In this document: positions 41,201-51,859 of the stretch, one piece after another
Layout: each line of letters starts with the position of its first letter
Position numbering within the stretch: the stretch's first letter is position 1
Source: Progne subis subis
Lineage: Eukaryota > Chordata > Aves > Passeriformes > Hirundinidae
Direction: 5' to 3'
NCBI GenBank assembly: GCA_022316685.1
Contig: JAKJHU010000054.1
Coordinates: 806,001 to 870,000 of the forward strand
DNA: 64,000 nt
The notes under the pieces: generated by a model
What the model saw: only the letters and a program-made list of their open reading frames with translations
Told to the model about the DNA's origin: nothing
Databases searched by the model: none
Program-made: the position numbers and the translations under genes

Positions 41201-42372
41201 AATCTTCAGAGACCTTTCCCTGCTTACTTGTTAAACACTGCAAGCAGCTGGCCCTGCACCAGCAAAATCCAGCACATGGTGCCAGTGGAAAAGTCATCTT
41301 CCCAAGCCAATTCCTTGGCTGCCGACAGTGTGGGCACAGGAACCAGAAAACAGATTATAAAGGTAATCAGACTCGTAAGAAAATTCCTAAATGTTGCCTG
41401 AAAGTTGAGAATGGTGGCTGCCTGGAGGGACCAGGCAGCCTGGAGGGACCAGGTTTGTCCTGCTCTGTCCCAGCCTCGCAGCTGACAAGGCTTTTGCAGG
41501 ATTTTGGAGCCCCTGGTGCTGGCACATCATTTGGGAATGTTTATAACTCAAGGCTGCCTGGTTTTTTCTCACTTCTGATCTAAGCTGGAGTGCAAAGCTG
41601 TAAGCCTTGGTAAATGAAGCGGAGATGTCTGTACACAGTAGGAGGATCGGTGTTAAATTTTATTTGTACCAGCCAGACTTGGGAATGAGAAATGTGCTCC
41701 CAGGTAGAGAGAGCTTAAAACATACTGTACCTGTCTTCTGCTTTTAAAAGGCAGGGAGGAAGAGACCAATAAATACTCAGGCTCCCAACAGCTCGGCTCC
41801 CTTCCATGTGCTCCATGTCAAAGAGGCCTGAAGAGCAGCGAGCTGGGTGTCAGGAGGAAACAACCTGCTTTGAAATGTCACTGGGCTGGGGAATGAAGGA
41901 GAGCTGAAGGAAATGTGGTCTGGAGCAGTGGGAAGAAAATCAGCTGTCTGTAGGCAATGCTAATTGGGCAAGGTATTGGGGATGGGGGAAGCCTGATGGG
42001 CATGCTGTGCTTTATCTGAACAAAGATGGAGGGGTTTAGGATCAATTAAAAGCTCCAGAATATAATGGTCAATGCCTCCTTCAGGGTTTGGTGTGCTTAG
42101 AACTGAAGGACACAGCTGAGTGCAGCAGCAGCTGAGGGAGCAGCTCTTTCTGAGGCAGCAGAAGCAACTTTTAAGACTGAACTCAGGGGTGAGGCAAAGA
42201 CATTTGTTTACAGGAGGAAGAAAAAGCTATTGCAGAGCATCTTGCAAAAGGCTCCAGAGTTGGAGGAAAGGAAGACCCAGACCAAAGGGAATTACTCTAA
42301 GCCAGAGCTAATTCTCCCTCTTTGATTTGCCTGCAGGTTCAGCAGCATGACTCGGATGTGATCTACATCTGA
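26759..42372 (+). CDS. NF2L: Merlin paralogue (NF2-like), FERM-domain membrane-cytoskeleton adaptor
   Basis: Seventeen coding exons: 26759-26848, 28457-28582, 28954-29076, 31496-31579, 32523-32591, 32817-32899, 33565-33640, 34061-34198, 35828-35902, 36224-36337, 36747-36869, 37361-37578, 38380-38482, 39653-39780, 40314-40464, 41153-41362, 42337-42372. All splice GT-AG into one frame of 1,947 nt, 648 aa. FERM domain about 10-302 ([36 protein letters not shown] block, [36 protein letters not shown]), then a charged helix about 305-470, then the tail. Eleven exon lengths (126, 123, 84, 69, 83, 76, 75, 114, 123, 218, 128) equal human NF2 as I recall it. The start aligns with human Met9; an acceptor at 26,729-26,730 removes upstream ATGs. 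Divergence from merlin is too high for an NF2 orthologue, so I call the paralogue. Ser510 (KRLSFEIE) matches the regulatory Ser518. The proline-rich linker and the AFFEEL end are absent. The gene ends with a 70-codon exon and [11 protein letters not shown]. Confidence 0.95.
32053..32318 (+). repeat. 21-bp minisatellite in a merlin-like intron
   Basis: About 12 copies of TTCCAGGTTGGGATTGGAGGT with a few substitutions, between coding exons 4 and 5. Because 21 is divisible by three and the unit lacks stops, open frames of over 130 codons arise on both strands. They are not genes. Confidence 0.93.
35222..35248 (+). repeat. Poly(A) tract in a merlin-like intron
   Basis: Uninterrupted run of about 26 A between coding exons 8 and 9. 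No element with target-site duplication could be defined around it. Confidence 0.8.
39060..39615. mobile_element. LTR-like passerine repeat in the intron before coding exon 14
   Basis: AT-rich block unlike the flanking intron, with landmarks TTCAGAGTTAGGACAATACG, GTGCCTCCCCGAGTGAAAAG, ATTCATACATTTCATACACG and AACAAGGCTGAGAGAGGCAG. I recognise it from memory as a widespread songbird LTR-type repeat; orientation and exact ends are not resolved. Its right edge lies within about 60 nt of the acceptor of exon 39653-39780. Confidence 0.6.
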
Positions 42373-43328
42373 AGCCCCTTGTCTCTTTGCTGTTCTGGTG
42401 GCACTGGTGGCCTTTTTACCTCTGTGGGGACACTTGGGCAGCTCTGGCTGCTGCCAGGTGTGAGAGGCAAGGCACTGTGGATCCAGAGCTGCCATCCAGC
42501 TCCCAGACACGAGCTGGGAACACCACAGTGCCTCCAGTGTGGCTGGGAGCAGCGCAAACCCAGAGGAAATGTTGTTTACTACTTGAGCACTTTGGAAGGA
42601 GCGCTTCACACTTTGCTAAAACCCTTCCTCCCCTGGCGTTTCACACACTTAGAGCTCTGCTGCTGGAGCAAGGATGTGAGGCAGCAAGTGCCCAGGAGGT
42701 GTTTGGGATGAGAAAACAGAGCACAAGCTTGGTGTTTATCTCCACAACAGACTAATTATGTTTTTGGTCCGGTCCCTGGGACAAGACTCCCACAGAGCTG
42801 CTCGACGTTTTAGTGTTTGCCTGCCAAATATTTTCCTTCTCCTCCCCAAACATTTCTTGGTTCACTTAATTGATTTGCATTTCTCTGTGAGAAATCTCAG
42901 CTTTTAATTCCAGATGCAGGAGTGGACATCTTCAAATACCTCCCATTCCTGGGGGAATCATTTGTTTGGAATGCAAAGCCTCTGTTCTTCCAGTCCCTGA
43001 CTAGATCAAGCACTTTCTGCTCGAGCAAACTTTGCATACATTAAACTGCACGGCTCCCGAGTCAGACAAAGACAAAAGATGCTGGTGGTGTCTGCCGAAG
43101 TGGGACTTGTTTCTGGTGGAGAGGTGCATGCAGCTAAGTGCCTGCCTCATTAGTAAAACCTGCTTGCATTTTCTGGTTCTGAGTGTGTTCAAGTGTCTGC
43201 TTCTCCATAAGTCTTCACTCTGGGGAAGCAGACAGCGTTCAGCTGCAGCTAAAGCAGGAGCCCAGCTGAACTTGTGACATGTATGTAAAAATGGTGACGT
43301 CGTTAAGTGTCTTGTTCTAAAAGCTAAG

Positions 43329-43334
43329 ATTAAA
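43329..43334 (+). terminator. Candidate poly(A) signal for the merlin-like gene
   Basis: ATTAAA about 950 nt downstream of the stop codon, in an A-rich setting. No canonical AATAAA was found between the stop codon and this point. A further ATTAAA lies near 43,039, so the 3' end is uncertain. Confidence 0.3.
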
Positions 43335-43339
43335 GAAAA

Positions 43340-46070
43340 AAACCCCCACATTTTCCATTTGCTTTGAAGGGAATGTTGTGTCAATATTCCTCCAGCACTA
43401 CCGAGGCAGGTTTGGAGAGCAAACACCCAAATCTCCTGTGTGCACATCTGCAGAACCTGAGCACAGAGGGGGTGGCAGCTGCCTGTGGGCAGGGACAGGA
43501 GTGCTCTGCAGGGCTGCTCTGACTGCTCCCAGCCCGGGCAGCACTTGCTGCCTTGCCTGCGTGGCTTGGGCTGAGTTAATTCTCTCCCAGCTCAATCTGG
43601 CACGAGATGTTTGCAGAGTATTGGCTGTTACACACAATTTCTGAGCTGTCTGCAGAAGCCTGGTGTGTGAGAGGCAGAAGCTGTCGGAGATGCCAGAACG
43701 ATGAGGCAGATGCTGTCATGGTCCCAAGGCTGGGGAGGGGGCATTGGCCAGGGTTTGGGCCAGTGAACCATCAGCCAGGAAACGCTGCAGCAGCTTTGAA
43801 TGTGGCATTCTCGGATCTGAGGGTGAGGAGAAATGCTGGGATTCCCCCAGTTCTTCTTTTCCTGTTCCCTCTTTTCTTCTGGCATGTGTCTTACCACAGC
43901 CAGCGGAGCTTGTGCCCTCATCCTTCACACGTGCTGCGCCTTCCTCCTGCTCTTGTGTCTGAGCTGCGCCGTGGAGCAGGGCCCAGAGAGGAAACCTGCT
44001 CCATGTCCACCTTTGATTCATTTCTTTGGACTTAGTCCTGTAAATCCCAGTGAAGAGAAGGACACTCCTGCCAGCTCAAATGCAAAACCTGCCTTTAGGA
44101 GCTGTTCTCAGCCTGCTGTGTCCTTGCTGTGCAGTGCTCCTGTGCAGCACCACGTTCCTGCAGGCTGGGAGGGGTGTTTGAAGCTTTGAGATGGGGCAGC
44201 AGGAGCTGGGATCTGTTGTGAGCCTTTTAGATGGAGAAAGAGGAGTGGGCTCTCCTGTGATCCTTTTAGATGGGTCAGGAGGAGCTGGAATCTGCTGTGA
44301 ACCTCTCAGATGGGGCAGGAGGAGCTGGGATCTGCTGTGAACCTCTCAGATGGGGCAGGAGGAGCTGGGATCTGCTGTGAACCTCTCAGGTGGGGCAGGA
44401 GGAGCTGGGATCAGCTTGAGAAATGCACAGCCACACACGGGATCAGGCGTGCTGTGCCCTCACAGGGAGGCCACTGCGAGGAAAAGTGCCGGCAGGGTGT
44501 TAATTTGCTTAAACCCAGAGTAAATATTTGCAGCAATTAAATTTTCTAAGCTGATGTTTCTGCCACAGTACTGACCACAGGATCCGAGGTGTGCTTCAGC
44601 TGAGGGAAGCCTGAGGAGCCTGAGCCCCGATTTCCCCCAGGAAGGGAAGGCAGATCCACTTTCTAACCAGTGGATCAGTGAATCCTCTAATCAGTGCCTG
44701 CAGGATTTGTCACCCTGAGGAGCTGGGGAGCAGCAGGCAGCAGATGGTGCTGCGAGGCTGCTCCGCAACAGCTCGGGAAGACCTGGCAGGAAAACCCTCC
44801 TTGGGAATCTCTGCCAAGCCCTGCGTTCCCACACTGGCTCCTGCTCTTTTCCTGGAGTTTAACCTGACATCATTTTTGACAGGGATTCAAAATCCGCGAG
44901 CGCTGTGCTCTGGGAAGGGATTGTTGCACGAGCAGCTCGGTCCCGTGGGGATGAGCCAGCTCCCCAAAACGCAAAAAAAAAAAATCCACTAATGCTTCTG
45001 CTACCTCATTGTCACTGTCATTGTCATTGTCACTGTCACTGGCATTGTCGTTCAGTGGAAATGGCCTGGGAGGATTTCACCCCTGACTGCCAGGAGCGTG
45101 TGGGACCCCGCAGCTCTGGGGCTGTGTGATGTTTTCATTAATGCTGCTCGAAACAAGCGTGGAGCTGTTAAATTTGCCGAGCGTGGAAGAATCGTGGTGC
45201 GCGGTGCAAAGAGGGCGGAGAGGGGCCTGAGAACAAATGCTCAGGGGTCACTGAACGATCTCATCCTTTGTTTGGGGAAGGACACCATGGTCTGACCTCA
45301 AACGGCCGAAAAACAGGAGAAAAATTCCTGCAGCAGCGAGGAGGTGCTGGGAGGTCACCTGGAGAGAGGGGAAGTCTGTTCCTGGAGTGACTCAGGGAGT
45401 GGAAGTTGAGTCTCCCCAGGCCTGCTTTCTCTGTTTCTCTGAAAAACCTCGTGTTCTAACCCCAAGGGCCTCTCCATTCCCACAGAACCCCTCAGATGGG
45501 AACTGTGCAGATGGGAAGCTCCTCAGGGTGCTCCTGAGCCATGGAAAGCAGCAAATGCTGCTCAATCCTTGGTGACACTACATCCTCTGCTGGCACCTAT
45601 CTCTCCAAAACCAGATTATTTTCGCCTCCTGGATGATCCAGGGTCGACCTGGCCCTGGAATTTGGGCACCAGCACACGTGTGGGCTGACCTGAGTCATCC
45701 TGATCCTTTGCTGCCCGTGCTGCTGTGCTGGAGCCCGTTTACCAGCAGCAGGATGAGTTGACATCTCTCCTGTTGCAGAATCACCCACACAGAGCAACAA
45801 ACCCCTTCCTCTTTCTCCCTGCAGCCACCCCCGTGCCTGGGCTGTTCCCCTGCCTGTCCCCAGCCTTGTCCCCTCCGAGCCCCCGAGGTCTGCTGGCTCT
45901 CGTGCCCGAGGCTGTGTCCTTCCCAGAGCATCCCTGCCACTCGTGCCCCGACCTCAGGGCTGTGCATGGTGCTCTAGGCTGGCACCTGTCATCCGTCATT
46001 GTCACCTGAGCCCCCAGCCTGCTGCTCTTGGTGATGGGGACACAGTCCTGGTGTGGGGACAGCTGTCCCG
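43340..46070. other. No gene recognised (right flank of the merlin-like gene)
   Basis: Apart from the 40-bp tandem array at 44.2 kb and a short CACTGT/CATTGT run near 45,007-45,052, I see no exon, RNA gene or transposon here. The open frames are short and without motifs. Confidence 0.45.
44191..44414 (+). repeat. 40-bp tandem repeat, about 5 copies
   Basis: Unit of about 40 bp containing TGGGGCAGGAGGAGCTGGGA and TCTGCTGTGAACCTCTCAGA. The three right-hand copies are nearly identical; the left ones have diverged. Confidence 0.88.
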
Positions 46071-46076
46071 AGTCCT

Positions 46077-46620
46077 TGTGTTAGGAAAATTAATCCACGA
46101 ACACCAGAGGTTGATGTCCAAAAAGGAGACAGAGGAGTCCTTTTCCTTTATTCCAATAAAGGGAGAGGCCAGGGGGCATTTCCCCTGGGGTCTCTCAGAT
46201 TTTCAGAGGACACAGCCTCCTTTTTATCCCAATTTCCCGGCCGCATTTCGCTCTCTCTTTCCCCATTGGCTGAGGTACTTGAGAGGTACAGACTTCCCAA
46301 AATGCCTAAGATTCCCCTTTTAATGTATAACCCCCCCTTAATTTTTAATTTTTATGGGATTTATGGATTTTTCCCCATTGTTACTCTCACCTTTCAATAT
46401 TCAGTTTCATTTACGAACAAACCTACAGTTTGTTTGTAAAGGCAAGTATCTTCTTTTCCATTCATCAATCAGTAGAATCCTTCCTGTTGTTTCTCTTATC
46501 TCTCAGTGCTGGTTTTATCTACCAGCAGACCCAGGGCTTGCTTGTAAAGACAAATCTTGTCATTCCTCTCACTTGCTTGCAAAAATTGCTGTATTTTCAC
46601 TCGGCTCTGCGTGCAAAAGG
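46077..46620 (-). mobile_element. LTR-like retroviral element, probably a solo LTR
   Basis: The left edge begins TGTTAGGAAAATTAATCCAC, so on the minus strand the element ends in TAACA, as LTRs do. On the minus strand an AATAAA at about 46,160 lies near that end, giving R/U5-like order. The sequence resembles a passerine LTR family I know from memory. The right edge is uncertain and I see no internal retroviral genes. Confidence 0.55.
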
Positions 46621-46629
46621 CAGGCCCAG

Positions 46630-48590
46630 ACACAAGACCCGGCTGTGCTTTGCTATTTCTGGTTCTCTGCGCTGTCTGGACTCTCTCCCACCTTCCTGCA
46701 GGGCATTTTTGGGGTGGCAGGGCCAGCTCTTTGCAGGGGCTGTGGGCACACAGGGGAGCCCACCCTGGGGCTGCACTGAGGCATTTAGCCCGGGGTAAAA
46801 AAGCAGTTTTCACACCAAAAAAGCGCTTTGAATCAGGAGTGATGCCTCTCCTGGGAGGAGAAGGCTTTGTCATGCTGAATTACACCCAGCAGGGTCCAGG
46901 CATGGAGGCTGCAGGGGGAAAGAGTGGCTCTGAAAAGGACGGGAAAGGGCTGATGGCTCCCATTACTCCTGGGTGGGTCCTAAAAGCAAAGCAAAGGTTT
47001 GACAGCGTGTCCTAGTGGGGAATAAAAGAGGGAAAACTCAGGAGAAAAGCAGGAGAGAGCATCCAGAGAGACAGCTGTGGCTGGGATTTGGGAGTGGAGG
47101 GATGCTGTGGGTGCTGGGATCCACAGAGCAGGGGGGATAGAAGTAATTCTCCCTAAAATGTGAGTCAGTCCCACACCCTGTGGTTGAAAAGGAAAGGGAT
47201 CCAAGCAGCCCCCAGGATTAGTCTTGTCCCAGTAAATACGAAAGAGAATTTCCAGAGAAAGAGGAAGTCGCTAGAAAAAGCCTGAAAATTTAAAATAGTG
47301 CCACAAAAATCGTTCAGCTCAGCAGTGAGGTGGCCCAGGAAGCTCTGAGGGACTTGACCAGAGATGAGGATGTGGAGGAAACCGAAACCAGAGAAATAAA
47401 GAAATAGAAACCCCTGATGATCCCAAAGGAGACTCGGTGTGCTGAAGGACTGCAGCGATGGTGACACGTCCCCGGGGATGTGGCAGCAAGGCCGGCGAGC
47501 TGGGACGGGCACACATGGGGAATGTGGAGAGCAAAAGCCTGGAAACTTGAAATTAATTCAACCCTGAAACAGCACGGGGTCAGCTTAGGAAATGGGGGTG
47601 TCTGCACCGCCAGAGGCTGCCTCAGCTCCGCTTCAGGGCGCAGAAAGAGGGGTGTCAGGGGTGGGAGCATCCAGAAAGGATGCTCTGGAGGAAATTTGGC
47701 AGAAGTGCTGTTATTATGTGGTTGCACACTGAAGGGTTGAGCTGAGCCAGCTCCAGGGTGAAGCAGCTCACCCCAAAACCACCTCCAGGCCTGGAGGGGA
47801 GCGAGGGAATCTGGTGCTTTTCCTGGGAAGGGGGGCGGTTTGCTGGTGGTTGGAGAGCCTCAGAGAACCTTGGATCCCACAACGATGCTGCTTTGAGGGA
47901 CACCTTGGAAAACAGGGCTCTGGGAACAGGCCCTTGTAAAGACAAACCAAATTCCTGCACCCTGGGAAGGAATCTCAGCTCCAGTCCGGATGGGTTGTGG
48001 GAGGTGCTGGTGGGAGTGGGAGCAGCGCTCCGTTTTTATCTTGGCTCGGAAACCTGCAGGAGAACCTTGCAATGTCCTTGTGCAACCCTGATTTCCCCTC
48101 TCTTGGCATTCCCAGGCAGTTTCCAGCCTGTCCTCACACCAGCAGTGCCTCCTGCACCTCCTTCCAACCTCTGCTCCCTTCCCATGGATCAGACCCTCGT
48201 TTTTCCACCCAAACCTTTGGCATTTCTCTCTTTTCACGTCGTTAAAGTCGGCTTTGTGATGTAACAGTGATGCAATTTCCCTGCCCCAGTCATTCCCGGC
48301 TCCCAAACCGGAGTGGCTGTCCCCGTTATCCCTGTCCCCATTATTCCTGTCCCTGTTATCCCTGTCCCCGTTATCCCTGTCCCCAGCAGCAGGATCCCGC
48401 TCCGCGCTGCTGCCTTGGATGCCTCCTGCGTCCCTCAAGGTCGTTGGAATCCCTCTGTGTGCTGTCCTGGCCCGCTCCATATTGATGATCCCACCTCGTT
48501 TTGCCTCCTCAGCACATCTCCTCTGCCTCCTCCTGCTCCCCGTGCCAAGGCCGTTAATGCAAATGTGGAGCAGGGTGTTTTTGGAGGCAG
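46630..48590. other. No gene recognised
   Basis: GC-moderate unique sequence. It includes a CCCTGTCC(C)CGTTATC-type short repeat at about 48,318-48,385, which precedes the larger minisatellite. No supported exon. Confidence 0.45.
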
Positions 48591-48603
48591 GAGCTCGGGG
48601 ATC

Positions 48604-48962
48604 GGTGTGGCACAGCCCCTGTCGGTGTGGCACAGCCCCTGTCGGTGTGGCACAGCCCCTGTCGGTGTGGCACAGCCCCTGTCGGTGTGGGTGAGCCCCT
48701 CTCGGTGTGGCACAGCCCCTGTCGGTGTGGCACAGCCCCTGTCGGTGTGGCACAGCCCCTCTCAGTGTGGCACAGCCCCTGTCGGTGTGGCACAGCCCCT
48801 GTCGGTGTGGGTGATCCCCTCTCAGTGTGGCACAGCCCCTGTCGGTGTGGCACAGCCCCTCTCAGTGTGGCACACCCCCTCTCGGTGTGGCACAGCCCCT
48901 CTCAGTGTGGCACAGCCCCTGTCGGTGTGGCACAGCCCCTGTCGGTGTGGCACAGCCCCTTT
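48604..48962 (+). repeat. 20-bp minisatellite, about 18 copies
   Basis: Array of GTCGGTGTGGCACAGCCCCT with variants CTCGG, CTCAG and GTGAG/GTGAT. Long open frames on both strands across it (up to about 300 codons) are translations of the repeat and not genes. Confidence 0.96.
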
Positions 48963-49354
48963 CAGCTGGAGCAATTCCCATTCCCCTTCCAGGCAGCTCT
49001 TCACCAAATCTTACTTTCACACGCCAGTCACATCTTCTCCGCCTTTGCTCGTGATTTACTCCCTGGCCTTAACTCTGGTGTCTTCCTGAAGCCCAGATGA
49101 GTGAAATCTACTTCAGCACAAATATCTCTGAACTCACAAAAGGCAGCTGTTAGGTGTGCTGTTTAAAATAGCTCAGGATAATCATTTAAAACAAAAATCC
49201 TTTCAGTTGTATCAAATGTGCCGGTTAACAAAGAGTTGGGTGGCACAGAAATTTGGGGTCCCGTGTCCCGGACGGGTGCCCTGCTTGCTGGGTGACAAAC
49301 TGGCTGCTGGCGGCACCGGTGGCGTGGGACAATGGAGCTGGGGAAGGATCTGCA

Positions 49355-49565
49355 GCTCGATTTTATTTTATATTTTATTTTTTTATTGGTTTATTTTTTA
49401 TATTTTATGTTATTTCATTTTATATTTTATTTTATTTTATATTTCATTTTATATTTTATTTTTAAATTTAATTTTATATTTTATTTTATTTTTAAAAATA
49501 TTTTATATTTTATTTTATATTTTATTTTATTTTATTTTATTTTATTTTATTTTATTTTATTTTAG
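49355..49565 (+). repeat. (TTTTA)n low-complexity tract
   Basis: About 210 bp of TTTTA/TATTTTA units, becoming a regular (TTTTA)n towards the right end. It lies about 200 bp beyond the likely 3' end of the first chemokine gene. Confidence 0.95.
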
Positions 49566-49776
49566 CTATTTGCCGATGGCTTGAGAACAATGTTGGGAGC
49601 ACACTGATGCTTTAGTGGCAACCCCAAGTGAGACACTGGTGTCACTCGTGGGGACAAACTGAGTGACACCAGAGCTGGGGAACAGCAAACCCACGGGTCC
49701 CTTCTCCCACCTTGGTGCAAGGAGGCATCAAAACTGTCCCCTCATTAACGGACACGTGAATAGGGCTGAAATTATC

Positions 49777-49782
49777 TTTATT
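49777..49782 (-). terminator. Poly(A) signal of the 91-aa CC chemokine
   Basis: AATAAA on the minus strand about 200 nt downstream of the stop codon at 49,985, preceded by a (TA)n run at about 49,811-49,830 and a poly(A) tract. Confidence 0.5.
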
Positions 49783-49984
49783 TTAGTGCATTGCTCCGAC
49801 ATAGTTTAAATATATATATATATATATATAGTGCTTAGATAAAAAAAAAAAAAAAAAGAATATTTAGTTTAACTTAAATAATTTAAATAAAATAACTTTG
49901 GTCAAATCCTCTCCGTGGTGCCCGAGGATTGGCGGGTCAGGGGAGCCGTGCAGGGCTGGGGCTGCGGCTGGCAGCAGGGAGGGC

Positions 49985-50158
49985 TCAGTTGTCCGGGCTC
50001 TGGAAGTGCTTCCGAAGCTCCTGCACCCACTTATCCTGCGGATTTGCGCACAGCATCTTCTGCTTCTTGGTGACCACGCTGCCGGGACAAAACCGCGTTA
50101 GGGGCTGGGCTGAGGCCGTGGGGTGTGAGCGCCAGTGGCAGCACCCCGAGTGTGTCCC

Positions 50159-50211
<53 letters not shown>

Positions 50212-50923
50212 CGTGTGTGTGTGTGTCTCCATGTGTGTGTGTCCCCGTGTGTGTGTGTGTGTCCCCATGTGTGTCCCTGTGTGTGTGTCCCTGTGTGTCC
50301 CCGTGTGTCCCCGTGTGTGTCCCTATGTGTGTGTGTGTGTGTGTGTGTGTCCCTGTGTGTGTGTCCCTGTGTGTGTCCCTGTGTGTGTCCCCGTGTGTGT
50401 CCCCGTGTGTGTCCCCGTGTCCCCGTGTGTGTCCCTGTGTCCCCGTGTGTGTCCCCGTGTGTCCCGTGTCCCCGGGCAGTGCCCTGCCTGCTGGCACCGC
50501 TGGGTACTCACATCACGCCCGGGCGGCTGCAGGAGCTGCTGGTATCGAAGATGGAGCTGACGCGGTGCCACTTGATGGGCTGCTTCTGGTAGCTGAAGCA
50601 GCAGGTGCTGGGGACGCCATCTGTGAGGGCGAGGGACGGGCACACAGCCCGGGTGAGACCCCAGCTGCGGCACAACCGCGGATTTGCCACCTCCTGCTAC
50701 ATCCCCCGGCAGAACCCCTCCAGGAACCCGCCCCAGCTCCCATCCTGCCGTCCCACCGCGTGACACGGACCCCCAACCCTCCCCACGGCCACCGGGGTCC
50801 CCTGACGGGGCTGGGGCTCTCCGGGGAGGACACAGCCGTGCCGGACTCACCGAGGTGACCCTCAGATGGCGAGCAGGTGGCCAGGAGGAGCAGAGCGACC
50901 AGGGTGGCTGCCAGGACCTTCAT
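49985..50923 (-). CDS. CC chemokine, MIP-1-like (91 aa)
   Basis: Three exons on the minus strand: 50851-50923, 50512-50620, 49985-50078; phases 1 and 2, the classical CC chemokine pattern, 276 nt in frame. Residues 1-22 or so form a signal peptide ([17 protein letters not shown]). The mature chain has adjacent Cys31-Cys32 followed by FSYQ, Cys55 in the 30s loop ([10 protein letters not shown]), Cys71 in LCANP, then the conserved C-terminal helix [12 protein letters not shown]. These four cysteines give the standard two disulfides. TxCCFSY and CANPxxxWVQ place it with the CCL3/CCL4/CCL5-type inflammatory chemokines that attract leukocytes through CCR receptors; I cannot assign a one-to-one orthologue. 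A TATA box lies about 90 nt upstream of ATG. The second intron (50079-50511) is filled with a long TG/CCCGTGTG array. Confidence 0.95.
50158..50472 (+). repeat. (TG)n and GTCCCCGTGT array inside a chemokine intron
   Basis: More than 300 bp of GT microsatellite interleaved with GTCCCTGTGTGT and GTCCCCGTGT units. It fills most of the second intron of the 91-aa chemokine gene, ending about 40 nt from the exon 2 donor. Open frames through it are repeat translations. Confidence 0.96.
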
Positions 50924-51014
50924 GGTGCGGAGGGCGAGGGCTCTGAGAGAGGAGCTGGAGCTGGAGCTGGGGAGGCTGCAGGAATCTTGCTGTGGCCCCT
51001 AGGGCTGCGCTCCC

Positions 51015-51022
51015 CTTTTATC
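51015..51022 (-). promoter_or_regulatory. TATA box of the 91-aa CC chemokine
   Basis: GATAAAAG on the minus strand in a GC-rich setting, about 92 nt upstream of the start codon. This fits a short 5' UTR of roughly 60 nt. Confidence 0.7.
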
Positions 51023-51209
51023 CCCATCCCAGGGGCGTGTGCAGGGTTTCAAAGAAAGAAAGTGAGGGCATCATACCGAGGAAATTATGTCAGGGTCGCC
51101 CAGTTCCGCTGAGATGGAAGAGGCGAGGAAACCGCAGAAGGGGAAGCGGCGGCCACGAGGCTGCGGCTTTCCAGAGGCTCGTTGGGTGCCTGGTGGTCCC
51201 AAACTGTGT

Positions 51210-51475
51210 CAGGGTGATGCCTTGGGAAGCCTGAGCTGGAACAGAGACTGGACAGAGCTGGAGAATAAAGTAGAGATTTATTGAAAGGCCTTTAGGGTAC
51301 AGCTCGGGCAGGACAGGGCCTGGCCAGGGCTGCACCCAAGGTGGATCCAAAATGGTCACAACATGACTGAATGGTCATGAGATATTATAAGTTTTGCTCC
51401 ATTTGCATTTTGGGGTTTAATTGTCCCATTCCAGCTCCAGGCTGTGAGCTCCCATCCTTCCTGTTCCTCCCTCCA
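51210..51475 (-). mobile_element. LTR-like arm 1 of an inverted pair
   Basis: Read on the minus strand it contains GGTGCAGCCCTGGCCAGGCC, a TTCAATAAATCTCT poly(A)-signal block and CTGTCCAGTCTCTGTTCCAG, in U3-R-U5-like order. The same sequence recurs inverted at 51,860-52,132, nearly identical in the poly(A)-signal half and more diverged in the other half. No viral coding sequence lies between the arms. Confidence 0.65.
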
Positions 51476-51859
51476 GCCACCCTTGTTTGTGCTTTGGGGC
51501 TGAAAGTTGTCCTCGGTGTGCAGCAGGAACAGGATTTGTTTTGTGTCGCTGCTGTGTGCAGAGAGCTGAGTGACCCTGAGTGTGAGCTCAGAGCTGCACC
51601 CTGGGCAGCACAGAACCTGAAATACATGAAAAATAAAACTTAAGGCATCAAGGGCCATGGAGCAGCTCTGGGGGTGGCAGAGCCCAGCTCAGGTGCCCTG
51701 GCATGGACACCCCCAGCCACTGCTGCTGGCAGAAAACCACTGCCAGGAGACAGATGCCAACTTCTCCCTGGGTTTGGGTTTGCCACAAATGCCACTTCTC
51801 ACCCTGCTCCACCACCGCACATCTCCACTGATAACACCAACTCCTGCTTGGACAGGGAA

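Noticed and set aside
45007..45052. CATTGTCACTGTCATTGTC run considered as a CRISPR-like or regulatory repeat
   Set aside because: It is a simple six-base microsatellite in a vertebrate genome, without spacers.
47860..48753. Open frame of about 297 codons on the minus strand and a 258-codon frame on the plus strand
   Set aside because: They run through the 20-bp minisatellite; the peptides are repeats of the unit (for example HRQGLCHTD) with no other support.
49929..50858. 309-codon plus-strand frame across the chemokine
   Set aside because: It is antisense to the chemokine exons and dominated by Cys-Val runs from the TG array.
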